DNA from: CAIUGU01 sp965279735
GTDB taxonomy: Bacteria > Pseudomonadota > Gammaproteobacteria > Steroidobacterales > Steroidobacteraceae
Direction: 5' to 3'
DNA length: 64,000 nt
Assembly: GCA_965279735.1 (NCBI GenBank)
Contig: OZ257260.1
Location: 2,542,001-2,606,000 of the forward strand
Under the pieces are notes generated by a model that saw only the letters and a list, made by a program, of their open reading frames with translations, made no database searches and had not been told where the DNA came from. Below, piece after piece: positions 25,101 through 34,478 of the stretch (position 1 is its first letter; each line of letters opens with the position of its first letter). A program made the position numbers and the translations under genes.

Positions 25101-25143
25101 TCGTTCGAATCCCGACCCCGCCAGTTGCGCACGCAACTGGCGG
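25101..25143. repeat. Inverted tRNA-Ser-like 3' half joined to a perfect palindrome
   Basis: The plus strand reads CGTTCGAATCCCGACCCCGCCA (25102-25122, a T-arm, acceptor strand and CCA like those of tRNA-Ser but in the opposite orientation). It runs into a perfect 12-bp-arm palindrome, 25118-25143, whose right arm is the real tRNA-Ser 3' end. No tRNA 5' half is attached. The palindrome has no T run, so termination is doubtful. Confidence 0.65.
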
Positions 25144-25228
25144 AGAGAGAGGGATTCGAACCCTCGATGGGCTTTTGACCCATACGCCCTTAGCAGGGGC
25201 GCGCCTTCGACCACTCGGCCATCTCTCC
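25138..25228 (-). tRNA. serV: tRNA-Ser (anticodon GCT)
   Basis: A 91-nt class II tRNA with encoded CCA. Acceptor GGAGAGA pairs with TCTCTCC; anticodon loop CTGCTAA gives GCT, reading AGC/AGU; the long variable arm pairs ATGGG with CCCAT; T-loop GTTCGAATC. It lies between csrA and tRNA-Arg as in many gammaproteobacteria. The start of transcription is not obvious; it may be read from csrA or from a promoter in 25229-25360. Confidence 0.96.
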
Positions 25229-25367
25229 GGCACGCAATTGCACCTACCAAACCCGATTCATCCAACCCTCAAGCCGAATCCGGCTCCGAGAGAGGGATTA
25301 TTCCGCACATCCCTGTGCTCCACCCCGTTGGGGCCGTTTGCTTGTTCGTGCTACCAAAAAAGCAAAC

Positions 25368-25399
25368 GTTCAAAATCGTTCCCTACGATTTTGTCGAAC
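25368..25399. repeat. REP-like palindromic hairpin, copy B
   Basis: Hairpin CAAAATCGT-TCCCT-ACGATTTTG (25371-25393) flanked by GTTC and GTCGAAC. Same layout as copies A and C, but with T-C-G-T/A-C-G-A in the stem where A has T-T-G-C/G-C-A-A, so base pairing is kept. It merges into the tRNA-Ser fragment at 25395. Confidence 0.7.
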
Positions 25400-25443
25400 C
25401 CTCGATAGGCTTTTGACCTATACGCCCTTAGCAGGGGCGCGCG
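25395..25443 (-). pseudogene. tRNA-Ser fragment (anticodon arm to T-loop)
   Basis: On the minus strand this reads the anticodon arm (CCCCTGCTAAGGGCG), variable arm and first T-arm bases of tRNA-Ser(GCT), nearly identical to the intact gene 200 bp away. In the variable arm ATGGG/CCCAT of the gene is ATAGG/CCTAT here, a paired change. The acceptor stem and most of the D-arm are absent, and the T-loop runs directly into REP copy B. It cannot be a working tRNA. Confidence 0.8.
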
Positions 25444-25470
25444 TTACTCCGGTCTTTCGACCTCCGCCCC

Positions 25471-25543
25471 TTGGGCCATCGCTAATCAGCGCATGGCTCC
25501 TGATGATCGATGGTCAAATTGCCGCTCGGCAATTTAGTCGAAC
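25471..25543. repeat. REP-like palindromic repeat, copy C
   Basis: Begins TTGGGCCATCGCTAATCAGC like copy A and ends with the hairpin AAATTGCC-GCTC-GGCAATTT (25516-25535) and GTCGAAC. An inner hairpin GCCAT-CGCT...AGCG-CATGGC is intact here. The remainder of 25544-25706 has no gene; it holds a short inverted repeat TACTGGCC/GGCCAGTA near 25656-25680. Confidence 0.75.
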
Positions 25544-25706
25544 TCGGCGATCTCCGGGACTCAGGGCTCAAGCAAGCTTCCAACGCAATGACGAACCGGC
25601 CGTAGCCGGTGGGTCTTGGGAGAGAGGCGAGCCCCGCCGCGAAGGGGGGCAAGGATACTGGCCGAAGGGGGGCCAGTAAAGGCTGGAATGATCTAAAAGA
25701 GGAGGA

Positions 25707-25913
25707 TTACGAGCCCGAGCCGGTGGCCGGACGGGTGGCGGGCGTCGCTTCTTCGCGCTTGATGCGTTCGAAGATTTCTTCGCGGTGGACAGCAACTTCC
25801 TTGGGCGCATTCACGCCGATACGCACCTGATTGCCCTTGACGCCAAGGACCGTCACCGTGACGTTCTCCCCGATCATCACCGTTTCGCCTACGCGCCTGG
25901 TGAGAATAAGCAT
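25707..25913 (-). CDS. csrA: Carbon storage regulator CsrA
   Basis: A 68-residue RNA-binding regulator that binds GGA motifs in mRNA leaders and controls biofilm, motility and carbon flow. The N-terminal MLILTRRVGETVMIG and the GVNAPKEVAVHREEIFERI core are canonical, with the RNA-contacting Arg44 region intact. It has an unusual Thr/Pro/Ala-rich tail (EEATPATRPATGSGS). It lies downstream of alaS and upstream of the tRNA genes, the conserved order. EPS genes in this window could be targets, but no direct sign is seen. Confidence 0.97.
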   Translation of the reverse strand: MLILTRRVGETVMIGENVTVTVLGVKGNQVRIGVNAPKEVAVHREEIFERIKREEATPATRPATGSGS

Positions 25914-26053
25914 GATCCGGCTCCTTCGATCGATTTAAGCGGATTGTAGCGAACCCCACCCTGCGGAACACGGGAGATTCGCCCTTTCGCGTATTCAGAG
26001 TACGGCAGTCAGCAGGTCCGCGGGATAGGTCTTTCCCTTAATTACAGATGCGT

Positions 26054-28699
26054 TCAGGAAAGCCTCGACTGCACCCACGGCACGACTGAAGCCAGCGCTG
26101 CATCCAGTTTTTCCGGTTCCGTACCGCCAGCCTGGGCCAGTTCGGGACGACCGCCACCCCGGCCACCGATCTGCTGAGCAACGGCATTCACAAGATCTCC
26201 CGCCTTGATGCGGCTGATCTGGTCTGCCGTAACTCCTGCAATCAGCAAGACTTTATTCCCCGACTCGACCGAGGCCAGCACGATGGCAGCGGACTGCAGC
26301 TTGCTCTTCAACTGATCCATGGCGGAACGCAAAGCATCCGCATCTGCACCATCTACCTGGGCGGCTACCACTTTTACGCCTGACACATCGACAGCACTGG
26401 AGGACAGATCGTTCCCCTGGCCGCTCGCGAGTTTGGCTTTGGCCAGCGAAAGTTCCTTTTCCAGCTTGCGACTGCGCTCGATGAGCTGACGCACCTTGTC
26501 TTCCACGTCATCGCGCCCGGCTTTGACGAGCGCCGCGACATCCCGGACTTTCTGGTCCGTTCCTGTAATCCAGTCCAGGGCACCCTGCCCCGTAACGGCT
26601 TCGATGCGCCGAACGCCTGCGGCCACGCCACCTTCACTCACGATCTTGAAGAGGCCGATATCGCCTGCGCGCCCCACATGGGTGCCGCCACAGAGTTCGG
26701 TGGAGAAATCACCAATGCGCAGGACTCTCACTTGGTCGTCGTACTTCTCGCCGAACAGTGCCATGGCGCCCGAAGCGACCGCAGCGTCGTAGCCCATCAG
26801 CTTCGTTTCTGCCGGAGCATTGGCGCGAATTTCCGCGTTCACGAGCCGCTCGACTTCCTTGAGTTCATCCGGCGTCAAACCCTGGTAGTGCGAGAAATCG
26901 AACCGCAGCCGGTCGGGTGCAACGAGCGAACCCTTCTGCGTGACATGTGTTCCCAATACCTTACGCAGGGCAGCGTGCAATAGATGCGTAGCGGAATGAT
27001 TGAGCCGCACGGCCTCGCGGCGATCCGCATCCACTTCCGCGCTGACTTGCGAGCCCACCAGCAACGGACCATCGATCACCTTGCCGACATGCACGATCGA
27101 CTTGCCTGCCTTGCGAACATCGAGCACTTCCACTCGCACGCCCTGTCCCGAGATCCAGCCGTGATCCGCCACCTGTCCGCCGCTTTCGGCATAGAACGGC
27201 GTGCGGTCGAGAACGATCTGGACCATTTCGCCGGTTGCGGCGCTGGCGACATCGCCCGACCCGTCTTTCATGAGCGCCTTCACCTGCGCCGGCATTTCGA
27301 GCTTGTCGTAGCCGCAGAATTCCGTCTGGCCTTCGATAGTGGCGCCACCACGCAGATCGACGTTGAACTTGCTCGCAGCTCGCGCCCGCTCGCGCTGCGC
27401 ATCCATCGCGGTTTCAAAACCTGCATGATCGATCTCGAGGCCGCGTTCGCGTGCGATGTCGTTGGTGAGATCGACCGGAAAGCCATACGTGTCGTACAGC
27501 TTGAAGACGGCCTCGCCTGGGATGATCTTCTCGCCATTGAGATTCGCAATCGCGGCATCAAGCAGAGTCATGCCCTGCGACAGCGTCTCCGCGAAGCGCT
27601 CTTCTTCCTGCCGCAGCACGCGTTCGATATGCGGCCGCTGCGTCTTCAGCTCCGGATACGCCGCGCCCATCTCGCGCTCGAGCGCGCCCACGAGCAGGTG
27701 AAAGAATGGCCGCGTGCAGCCCAGCTTGTAGCCATGACGAATCGCGCGCCGGATGATCCGCCGCAGAACATAGCCGCGGCCTTCGTTCGAGGGCAGCACG
27801 CCGTCTGCAATCAGGAATGAACACGCACGAATGTGATCGGCGATCACGCGCAGCGATTTGGAAGTGAGATCGGTGGTGCCCGTGACTTTCGCGGTCGCGG
27901 CAATCAGGCCCTGGAACAGATCGATTTCGTAGTTCGAATGCACGCCCTGCATGACTGCAGCGACACGCTCGAGACCCATGCCGGTATCGACCGCAGGCTT
28001 CGGCAAGGGATTCAGCACGCCCTCCGTCGAACGGTCGAACTGCATGAAGACGAGATTCCAGATCTCGATCCAGCGGTCGCCATCGGCATCCGGTGAACCC
28101 GGAGGACCACCGGGAATATCGGCACCGTGGTCGTAGAAGATTTCGGTGCACGGACCACAGGGCCCGGTTTCGCCCATCTGCCAGAAGTTGTCGGAACCGC
28201 CGCCCGGCTTGTCGCCGATGCGCACGATACGATCCGCCGGCAGACCGATCTCCTTGTGCCAGAGATCGAAGGCTTCATCGTCCGTGTGATACACGGTAAC
28301 CATGAGCCGCTTCGGGTCGATGCCGAGCCAGTCGTTACCGGTGACGAAATCCCACGCGTAACGGATGGCAAAGCGCTTGAAGTAGTCGCCGAAGCTGAAG
28401 TTGCCGAGCATCTCGAAGAACGTGTGATGCCGCGCCGTGTAGCCGACATTCTCGAGGTCGTTGTGCTTGCCGCCTGCCCGCACGCAGCGCTGCGAACTCG
28501 CCGCCCGCGTGTAGCTGCGTTGTTCCTTGCCGAGGAAGCAGTCCTTGAACTGCACCATGCCGGCATTGGTGAAGAGCAGCGTCGGATCGTTCCCTGGAAC
28601 GAGCGAACTGGAGGCGACGATCTGGTGTTCGCGTTCGCGGAAGAACCGCAGGAAAAGGGCGCGCAGCTCGCTGCTGGTGACTGGCTTCGGACTGGTCAT
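26054..28699 (-). CDS. alaS: Alanine--tRNA ligase
   Basis: Charges tRNA-Ala. The 881-residue protein is of normal length with ATG 28699. The class II catalytic core (LFTNAGMVQFKDCFLG, NVGYTARHHTFFEMLGNFSF) is at the N-terminus; the editing domain has the zinc ligands in HSATHLLH and CGGTHV; a C-Ala domain closes the protein with GGRGGGRPELAQAGG. The open frame reaching to 28924 overlaps recX and was rejected as the start. Confidence 0.97.
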   Translation of the reverse strand: MTSPKPVTSSELRALFLRFFREREHQIVASSSLVPGNDPTLLFTNAGMVQFKDCFLGKEQRSYTRAASSQRCVRAGGKHNDLENVGYTARHHTFFEMLGNFSFGDYFKRFAIRYAWDFVTGNDWLGIDPKRLMVTVYHTDDEAFDLWHKEIGLPADRIVRIGDKPGGGSDNFWQMGETGPCGPCTEIFYDHGADIPGGPPGSPDADGDRWIEIWNLVFMQFDRSTEGVLNPLPKPAVDTGMGLERVAAVMQGVHSNYEIDLFQGLIAATAKVTGTTDLTSKSLRVIADHIRACSFLIADGVLPSNEGRGYVLRRIIRRAIRHGYKLGCTRPFFHLLVGALEREMGAAYPELKTQRPHIERVLRQEEERFAETLSQGMTLLDAAIANLNGEKIIPGEAVFKLYDTYGFPVDLTNDIARERGLEIDHAGFETAMDAQRERARAASKFNVDLRGGATIEGQTEFCGYDKLEMPAQVKALMKDGSGDVASAATGEMVQIVLDRTPFYAESGGQVADHGWISGQGVRVEVLDVRKAGKSIVHVGKVIDGPLLVGSQVSAEVDADRREAVRLNHSATHLLHAALRKVLGTHVTQKGSLVAPDRLRFDFSHYQGLTPDELKEVERLVNAEIRANAPAETKLMGYDAAVASGAMALFGEKYDDQVRVLRIGDFSTELCGGTHVGRAGDIGLFKIVSEGGVAAGVRRIEAVTGQGALDWITGTDQKVRDVAALVKAGRDDVEDKVRQLIERSRKLEKELSLAKAKLASGQGNDLSSSAVDVSGVKVVAAQVDGADADALRSAMDQLKSKLQSAAIVLASVESGNKVLLIAGVTADQISRIKAGDLVNAVAQQIGGRGGGRPELAQAGGTEPEKLDAALASVVPWVQSRLS

Positions 28700-28727
28700 G
28701 ATGCTCGCGTCGGGTAATCGTCCGGCC

Positions 28728-29267
28728 TCAAGGATCCGACGCGAAATCGGGGTCTTCCCCGGCGTCTGGGCCGAAAGCGGCCCGGATCTGGTCTTGCGAA
28801 AACCCGCGATATTGCAGGAAGCGGCTTTGCTTTGCACGCTCAGCAAAGGTGTCTGGCAGGGGGCCGCTGAATTTTTTGCGCCGGACCGACCGGGCAGTTT
28901 CCGCCCAATCGACATCGGCCACATCGAGCAGCCGGTCGATCAGTTCAGAGGCAACCCCGACCTCGCGCAATGCGCCGCGGATACGGACCGGGCCCTGCCC
29001 TCGCGCCGCATGGTGCGTGATGAAGCTCGTGACATAACGCTCGTCTGACAGCAGGCCTTTGCGGCCCAGCTCGGCGAGGACTTCCGTCGTCACCTCGGCG
29101 TCGTACCCGCGGGATTCGAGCTTGCGGCCGAGCTCTCCCGTGGAATGCTCGCGGCGGGCCAGAAGGCCAATCGCTGAAGAGCGGATGCGTGACGGGTCGG
29201 AAGCAGCCTCGGACCCGTCCGCAAACTTCTCGCCGCCCGGCTTGGAGATTCTCCGCCTAGTCGCCAT
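28728..29267 (-). CDS. recX: Regulatory protein RecX
   Basis: A 179-residue modulator that limits RecA filament extension. It has the RecX three-helix repeats, for example AIGLLARREHSTGELGRKL, GLLSDERYVTSFI and the C-terminal FLQYRGFSQDQI. It lies between recA and alaS on the same strand, 84 bp after recA, and is probably cotranscribed with recA by read-through. Confidence 0.95.
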   Translation of the reverse strand: MATRRRISKPGGEKFADGSEAASDPSRIRSSAIGLLARREHSTGELGRKLESRGYDAEVTTEVLAELGRKGLLSDERYVTSFITHHAARGQGPVRIRGALREVGVASELIDRLLDVADVDWAETARSVRRKKFSGPLPDTFAERAKQSRFLQYRGFSQDQIRAAFGPDAGEDPDFASDP

Positions 29268-29351
29268 TCGAGACCCGTACCGCGCTCGATAACATGGTCT
29301 TGCGATCAGTAGACGCCCGGGCGTCGTGCAGATGTGTTCTTCGGCGCTCGA

Positions 29352-30377
<1,026 letters not shown>

Positions 30378-30416
30378 TGTGTGAACCTTGAATGTCGGGA
30401 GGGCGGAGCGAAACTA

Positions 30417-30432
30417 CTGGTTAATTATACAG
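30417..30432 (-). promoter_or_regulatory. LexA-box-like operator over the recA -10 element
   Basis: On the minus strand the site reads CTGTATAATTAACCAG, which fits CTG-N10-CAG and differs from the CTGT-N8-ACAG consensus at one position. A perfect -10 hexamer TATAAT (30424-30429) lies inside it, so bound LexA would block RNA polymerase. A weak -35 (CTGTAC) is 17 bp upstream. The predicted transcript leader before recA is about 40 nt. Confidence 0.7.
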
Positions 30433-30546
30433 ATACTCGGTCTGGAGTACAGCAGGCCGGAGGGGCGGAATTATTCCACAGGCCAGCGTGCGCAAAGAGC
30501 TGCATTTCTGCTGCAAAAGACCGGTTTTGCACCTGCCAGACGCTCT

Positions 30547-31050
30547 TTATTGCAGTCCGATCTCGAGCAACCCGTTCAACGCGGTCGAAACACTGCGGCG
30601 CCGAACCTCGTCCCGATCGCCTTCGATGATCTTGAGCCGGGTGCGATGGTGAATGGCCTGCCCGTGCCGCCACGCCCAGCCAAACCACACCGTTCCCACC
30701 GGTTTGCCGGGCTGACCGCCATCGGGTCCCGCAATGCCGCTGACCGAGACCGCGATATCGCCCCCCAACGTTTCCAGCGCGCCGACAGCCATTTCCTCCA
30801 CGGTGGCATCGCTGACGGCTCCATGGACCTCGAGGGTTGCGGGCTTCACGCCGAGCAAGGTCTGCTTGATGCCGTTGTCGTAGGCGACGATGCCGCCGAG
30901 GAACCAGGCCGAGCTGCCGGGAATGTCGGTAATCGCCTTGGCGATCCAGCCCGCCGTGCACGATTCCGCGGTCACGAGGCGACGCTTCGATTCCAGCAGC
31001 ACATGGCCCACCTTGGCCGACAGCTTGTACAGATCCTCATCGCTGACCAT
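30547..31050 (-). CDS. pncC: Nicotinamide-nucleotide amidohydrolase (CinA C-terminal type)
   Basis: A 167-residue stand-alone CinA C-terminal domain that deamidates NMN to NaMN in pyridine nucleotide recycling. Characteristic motifs are TAESCTAGWIA, GGIVAYDN, VSGIAGPDGG and GTVWFGW. It lies directly upstream of recA on the same strand, a common cinA-recA arrangement. The 159-bp gap to divergent mutS (31051-31209) shows no clear operator. Confidence 0.95.
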   Translation of the reverse strand: MVSDEDLYKLSAKVGHVLLESKRRLVTAESCTAGWIAKAITDIPGSSAWFLGGIVAYDNGIKQTLLGVKPATLEVHGAVSDATVEEMAVGALETLGGDIAVSVSGIAGPDGGQPGKPVGTVWFGWAWRHGQAIHHRTRLKIIEGDRDEVRRRSVSTALNGLLEIGLQ

Positions 31051-31209
31051 GACTATCCCTGTGCAATTGCGGGGCCTGCAAACTCTACTGCGCAGCGGGT
31101 GGCGTCAAGCGCCATGACAATGAGCCCACGCAGGTTGCGTTGGCAGGACCGGGTCAATACGATCTCGCGCTGCATCCGACCTCGCTGACTGGCTCAAGCA
31201 GAATCCCAA

Positions 31210-33786
31210 GTGACTTCCCTCCCCGACACCGCCGGCCATACCCCGGTGATGCAGCAGTATTTACGCATCAAGGCCCAGAACCCTGATGTGCTGCTGTTCT
31301 ATCGCATGGGGGATTTCTACGAGCTGTTCTTCGACGACGCCCGCAAGGCGGCGCGACTCCTCGACATCACGCTCACGGCTCGCGGCAATTCCGGCGGGCA
31401 ACCGATTCCCATGGCCGGCGTGCCGTTCCACAGTGTCGAGGGCTATCTCGCGAAACTCGTCCGCATGGGCGAATCCGTCGCGCTGTGCGAACAGATAGGC
31501 GATCCGGCCAAAGCCAAGGGCCCCGTCGAGCGACAGGTCGTGCGGATTCTGACGCCCGGAACTGTCACTGACGATGCCCTGCTGGAAGAACGGCGCGATA
31601 CGCTGCTTGCCGCGCTCTGTCGCGATGAAGACCGCTTCGGTCTCGCCTGGCTTGAGCTCGCGAGTGGCCGGTTCACAGTGCTCGAAGCGGCAGGATCGGA
31701 AGCACTGGCAGGAGAACTCGAACGACTGCGGCCGGCGGAAGTGCTCGTCAGCGAACAGAACACGAATTTGCCCCTCACCATCGCCGCGACTCTGCGTGAA
31801 CGTCCTCCCTGGCATTTCGATCTGGACTCCGCGACGCGCGCTCTCTGCAATCAGTTCAGCACCCGCGATCTGTCGGGCTTTGGTTGCGCCGAATTGCCGC
31901 TGGCCGTACGCGCTGCAGGCTGTCTGTTCCAGTACGTGCGGGACACACAGAAAGCCGCCCTGCCCCATCTGAAAAGCGTGCGCACGGAGACGCGTTCGGA
32001 TGCAGTGCTCCTCGATGCCGCCAGCCGCCGCAATCTCGAACTCGACGCGTCTCTCACCGATCGGCCGGACTGCACGCTGGCCGGGGTATTGGATCGCACC
32101 GCGACCGCCATGGGTGGACGTGAGTTACGGCGCTGGATTCACCGGCCACTGCGCAATCGTCGCACGGTGGAACTGCGGCTCCAGGCTGTAGAGACGTTGA
32201 TAGAGAACCGCGCTCACAGCGATGTCAGCGAACTGCTGCGTCATGTCGGCGATATCGAACGCTCGCTCGCACGTGTGGCACTCAAGTCGGCGCGGCCAAG
32301 GGATCTCGCGCAACTGCGGGATGCCTTCGCCAGGCTGCCGGAGCTGCAAACATTACTCGCGCCGCAGGATTCACCGCTCCTGCGTGAACTTGCGACGCAG
32401 GCCGGCACGCATCCGGATGTGGTTGAGCTGCTGAAAAAAGCCATCGTGGAGTCGCCACCGCCGATCCTGCGCGAAGGTGGGGTCATCGCCCCGGGCTATG
32501 ACGCCGATCTCGACGAGCTGCGGCTCATCAGTGAACACAGCGACCAGTACCTGCTCGATCTGGAAGCGCGCGAACGGATACGCAGTGGGATAGCCAGCCT
32601 CCGACTCGGCTACAACCGCGTGCAGGGTTACTTCATCGAAATCAATCGCAGCCAGGCGGAGCGCGTGCCCGCCGACTACATCCGCCGGCAGACCATCCGC
32701 AACTCGGAACGCTACATCACGCCCGAGCTCAAGGAGTTCGAGGACTCGGTGCTGGGTGCGCGTGACCGGGCACTGGCGCGTGAAAAGCTTTTATATGACG
32801 CGCTGCTTGATCGCCTGATCGAACGCGTTGCCGATCTGCAGGCGACAGCAGCGGCACTCGCCGCGCTCGATGTGCTCGCCACGTTCGCGGAACGGGCCGT
32901 AACGCTGCGCTATACGAAGCCCGAACTGACGGACGATCCCGTCATCGAGATCCGCGAAGGCCGTCATCCCGTGGTCGAGCTGTTCATCGACCAGCCTTTC
33001 GTGCCCAACGACCTGAATTTCAGCGAGAAGCGTCGGCTGCTGGTGATCACCGGCCCCAACATGGGCGGCAAATCGACCTTCATGCGGCAGACCGCGCTGA
33101 TCGCGATTCTCGCGCGTATCGGCAGCTTTGTTCCGGCTACCTCGGCACGCATTGGCCCCGTCGACAGGATTTTCACGCGCATCGGCGCCTCGGACGATCT
33201 GGCGGGAGGCCGTTCGACCTTCATGCTCGAGATGACCGAAGCCGCGAACATCCTGAATAACGCCACGGATCACAGTCTCGTGCTGATGGACGAGATCGGT
33301 CGCGGCACCAGCACGTATGATGGCTTGTCACTGGCGTGGGCCTGCGCCACACACATCGGCAAGCACGTGCGGGCATTCACGCTGTTTGCCACTCACTACT
33401 TTGAACTGACGGCGCTCGCGGGTGAAATCGAGGCATGTGCGAACGTGCACCTGGATGCCACCGAACATGGCGACCAGTTGATCTTCCTGCATGCCGTCAG
33501 GGAAGGCCCGGCGAACCAGAGTTACGGATTGGCTGTCGCCGCGCTTGCGGGTGTACCCCCGAAGGTCATCACGGCCGCGAAGAAATATCTCGCTGAACTT
33601 GAACGACGTTCGGCAGAGGCGCATGCGCCGAGATTGCAGCAGGAATTGCCGCTGGCCGCCCCAGTGGAAGAAACGCCCCGGCGAATCGTCGCAGCGCTGC
33701 AGGCGCTCGATCCGGATGCGCTGTCACCGCGTGAAGCACTGGAAGCGGTTTATCGGCTGAAGAAACTCGCCGAGGGAAAGCTTTAG
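31210..33786 (+). CDS. mutS: DNA mismatch repair protein MutS
   Basis: Recognises mismatches and starts repair with MutL. The protein is 858 residues from GTG 31210; with this start the mismatch-reading motif F-Y-E falls at residues 36-38, the same numbering as in Escherichia coli, which supports the choice. Walker A GPNMGGKST is near residue 616, followed by DEIGRGTSTYDG and THYFELT. It is divergent from pncC and its 3' end overlaps the next gene by 4 bp. Confidence 0.98.
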   Translation: MTSLPDTAGHTPVMQQYLRIKAQNPDVLLFYRMGDFYELFFDDARKAARLLDITLTARGNSGGQPIPMAGVPFHSVEGYLAKLVRMGESVALCEQIGDPAKAKGPVERQVVRILTPGTVTDDALLEERRDTLLAALCRDEDRFGLAWLELASGRFTVLEAAGSEALAGELERLRPAEVLVSEQNTNLPLTIAATLRERPPWHFDLDSATRALCNQFSTRDLSGFGCAELPLAVRAAGCLFQYVRDTQKAALPHLKSVRTETRSDAVLLDAASRRNLELDASLTDRPDCTLAGVLDRTATAMGGRELRRWIHRPLRNRRTVELRLQAVETLIENRAHSDVSELLRHVGDIERSLARVALKSARPRDLAQLRDAFARLPELQTLLAPQDSPLLRELATQAGTHPDVVELLKKAIVESPPPILREGGVIAPGYDADLDELRLISEHSDQYLLDLEARERIRSGIASLRLGYNRVQGYFIEINRSQAERVPADYIRRQTIRNSERYITPELKEFEDSVLGARDRALAREKLLYDALLDRLIERVADLQATAAALAALDVLATFAERAVTLRYTKPELTDDPVIEIREGRHPVVELFIDQPFVPNDLNFSEKRRLLVITGPNMGGKSTFMRQTALIAILARIGSFVPATSARIGPVDRIFTRIGASDDLAGGRSTFMLEMTEAANILNNATDHSLVLMDEIGRGTSTYDGLSLAWACATHIGKHVRAFTLFATHYFELTALAGEIEACANVHLDATEHGDQLIFLHAVREGPANQSYGLAVAALAGVPPKVITAAKKYLAELERRSAEAHAPRLQQELPLAAPVEETPRRIVAALQALDPDALSPREALEAVYRLKKLAEGKL

Positions 33787-34451
33787 GCGTCGATACTCGC
33801 GAACTGGCCCGTTCGTAAAAACTCCGCCGTATGCCGCGCCACTTCGCCGGAGAACAGCATCCCCGTATGCGTGGCCGGCAGCACGAGGTGCGCTTTCGCA
33901 CCGGGCAACTGCGTTTCCTCTACCGCCACGGTCCCGTCATTCTCGCCCTCGAGATTCGCAACGAGACGGCCGAGCCCGAAACCGCTGGAGCCCGCGATCA
34001 CACCGACTTCACGACGGCCGTCCCAGCGACGACCGGCAGCAGGCGGTTCGAGCCCCGTTTCTCCAGGCAGGAATTCATCACGCATGGTGATGCCCAGCAT
34101 CGCGCGACCGAAGGGCCAGCGTGCAAGGCCCTGCGCTGCCCGACTGCCTTGCAACGGCGAACCGAGCAGTACAGCGCGCCCCGGAGGCAGATCCGCCGTG
34201 GACTCAAGCAGCTTCAGCACTACGAGTCCGCCGAGACTGTGGCCGACGAAATGCAATCGTTCGGCCTGCTGGGCCTGAGCGAATTCACGCAGCGCCTTGA
34301 CGTGATCGACCATCGGCGCACTGACGGACGGATAGGAAAACGGTACCGCCGTATAGCCGTAGTCTGATTGCAGGCGGTGCTTGAGAGGCGCCATCTCGAC
34401 GCCCGACATCCAGAGACCGTGGAGCAGGATGACCGTATCTGAAGTAGGCAT
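33783..34451 (-). CDS. Alpha/beta hydrolase, lipase-like
   Basis: A 222-residue cytoplasmic protein starting VILLHGLWMSG with the nucleophile elbow GHSLGG, a downstream EGENDGTV acid segment and THTGML for the His. It belongs to the small lipase-like or PGAP1-like group. The gene converges with mutS (4-bp overlap) and lies 27 bp downstream of aspS on the same strand, so it may be expressed with aspS. The substrate is unknown. Confidence 0.8.
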   Translation of the reverse strand: MPTSDTVILLHGLWMSGVEMAPLKHRLQSDYGYTAVPFSYPSVSAPMVDHVKALREFAQAQQAERLHFVGHSLGGLVVLKLLESTADLPPGRAVLLGSPLQGSRAAQGLARWPFGRAMLGITMRDEFLPGETGLEPPAAGRRWDGRREVGVIAGSSGFGLGRLVANLEGENDGTVAVEETQLPGAKAHLVLPATHTGMLFSGEVARHTAEFLRTGQFASIDA

Positions 34452-34478
34452 GAGCTCCAGCTTGCAGGCGTAGCCGGG

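Noticed and set aside
24497..25700. An integrated prophage or island at the tRNA genes
   Set aside because: Only short tRNA-end copies and palindromes are seen; no integrase or phage genes lie between them.
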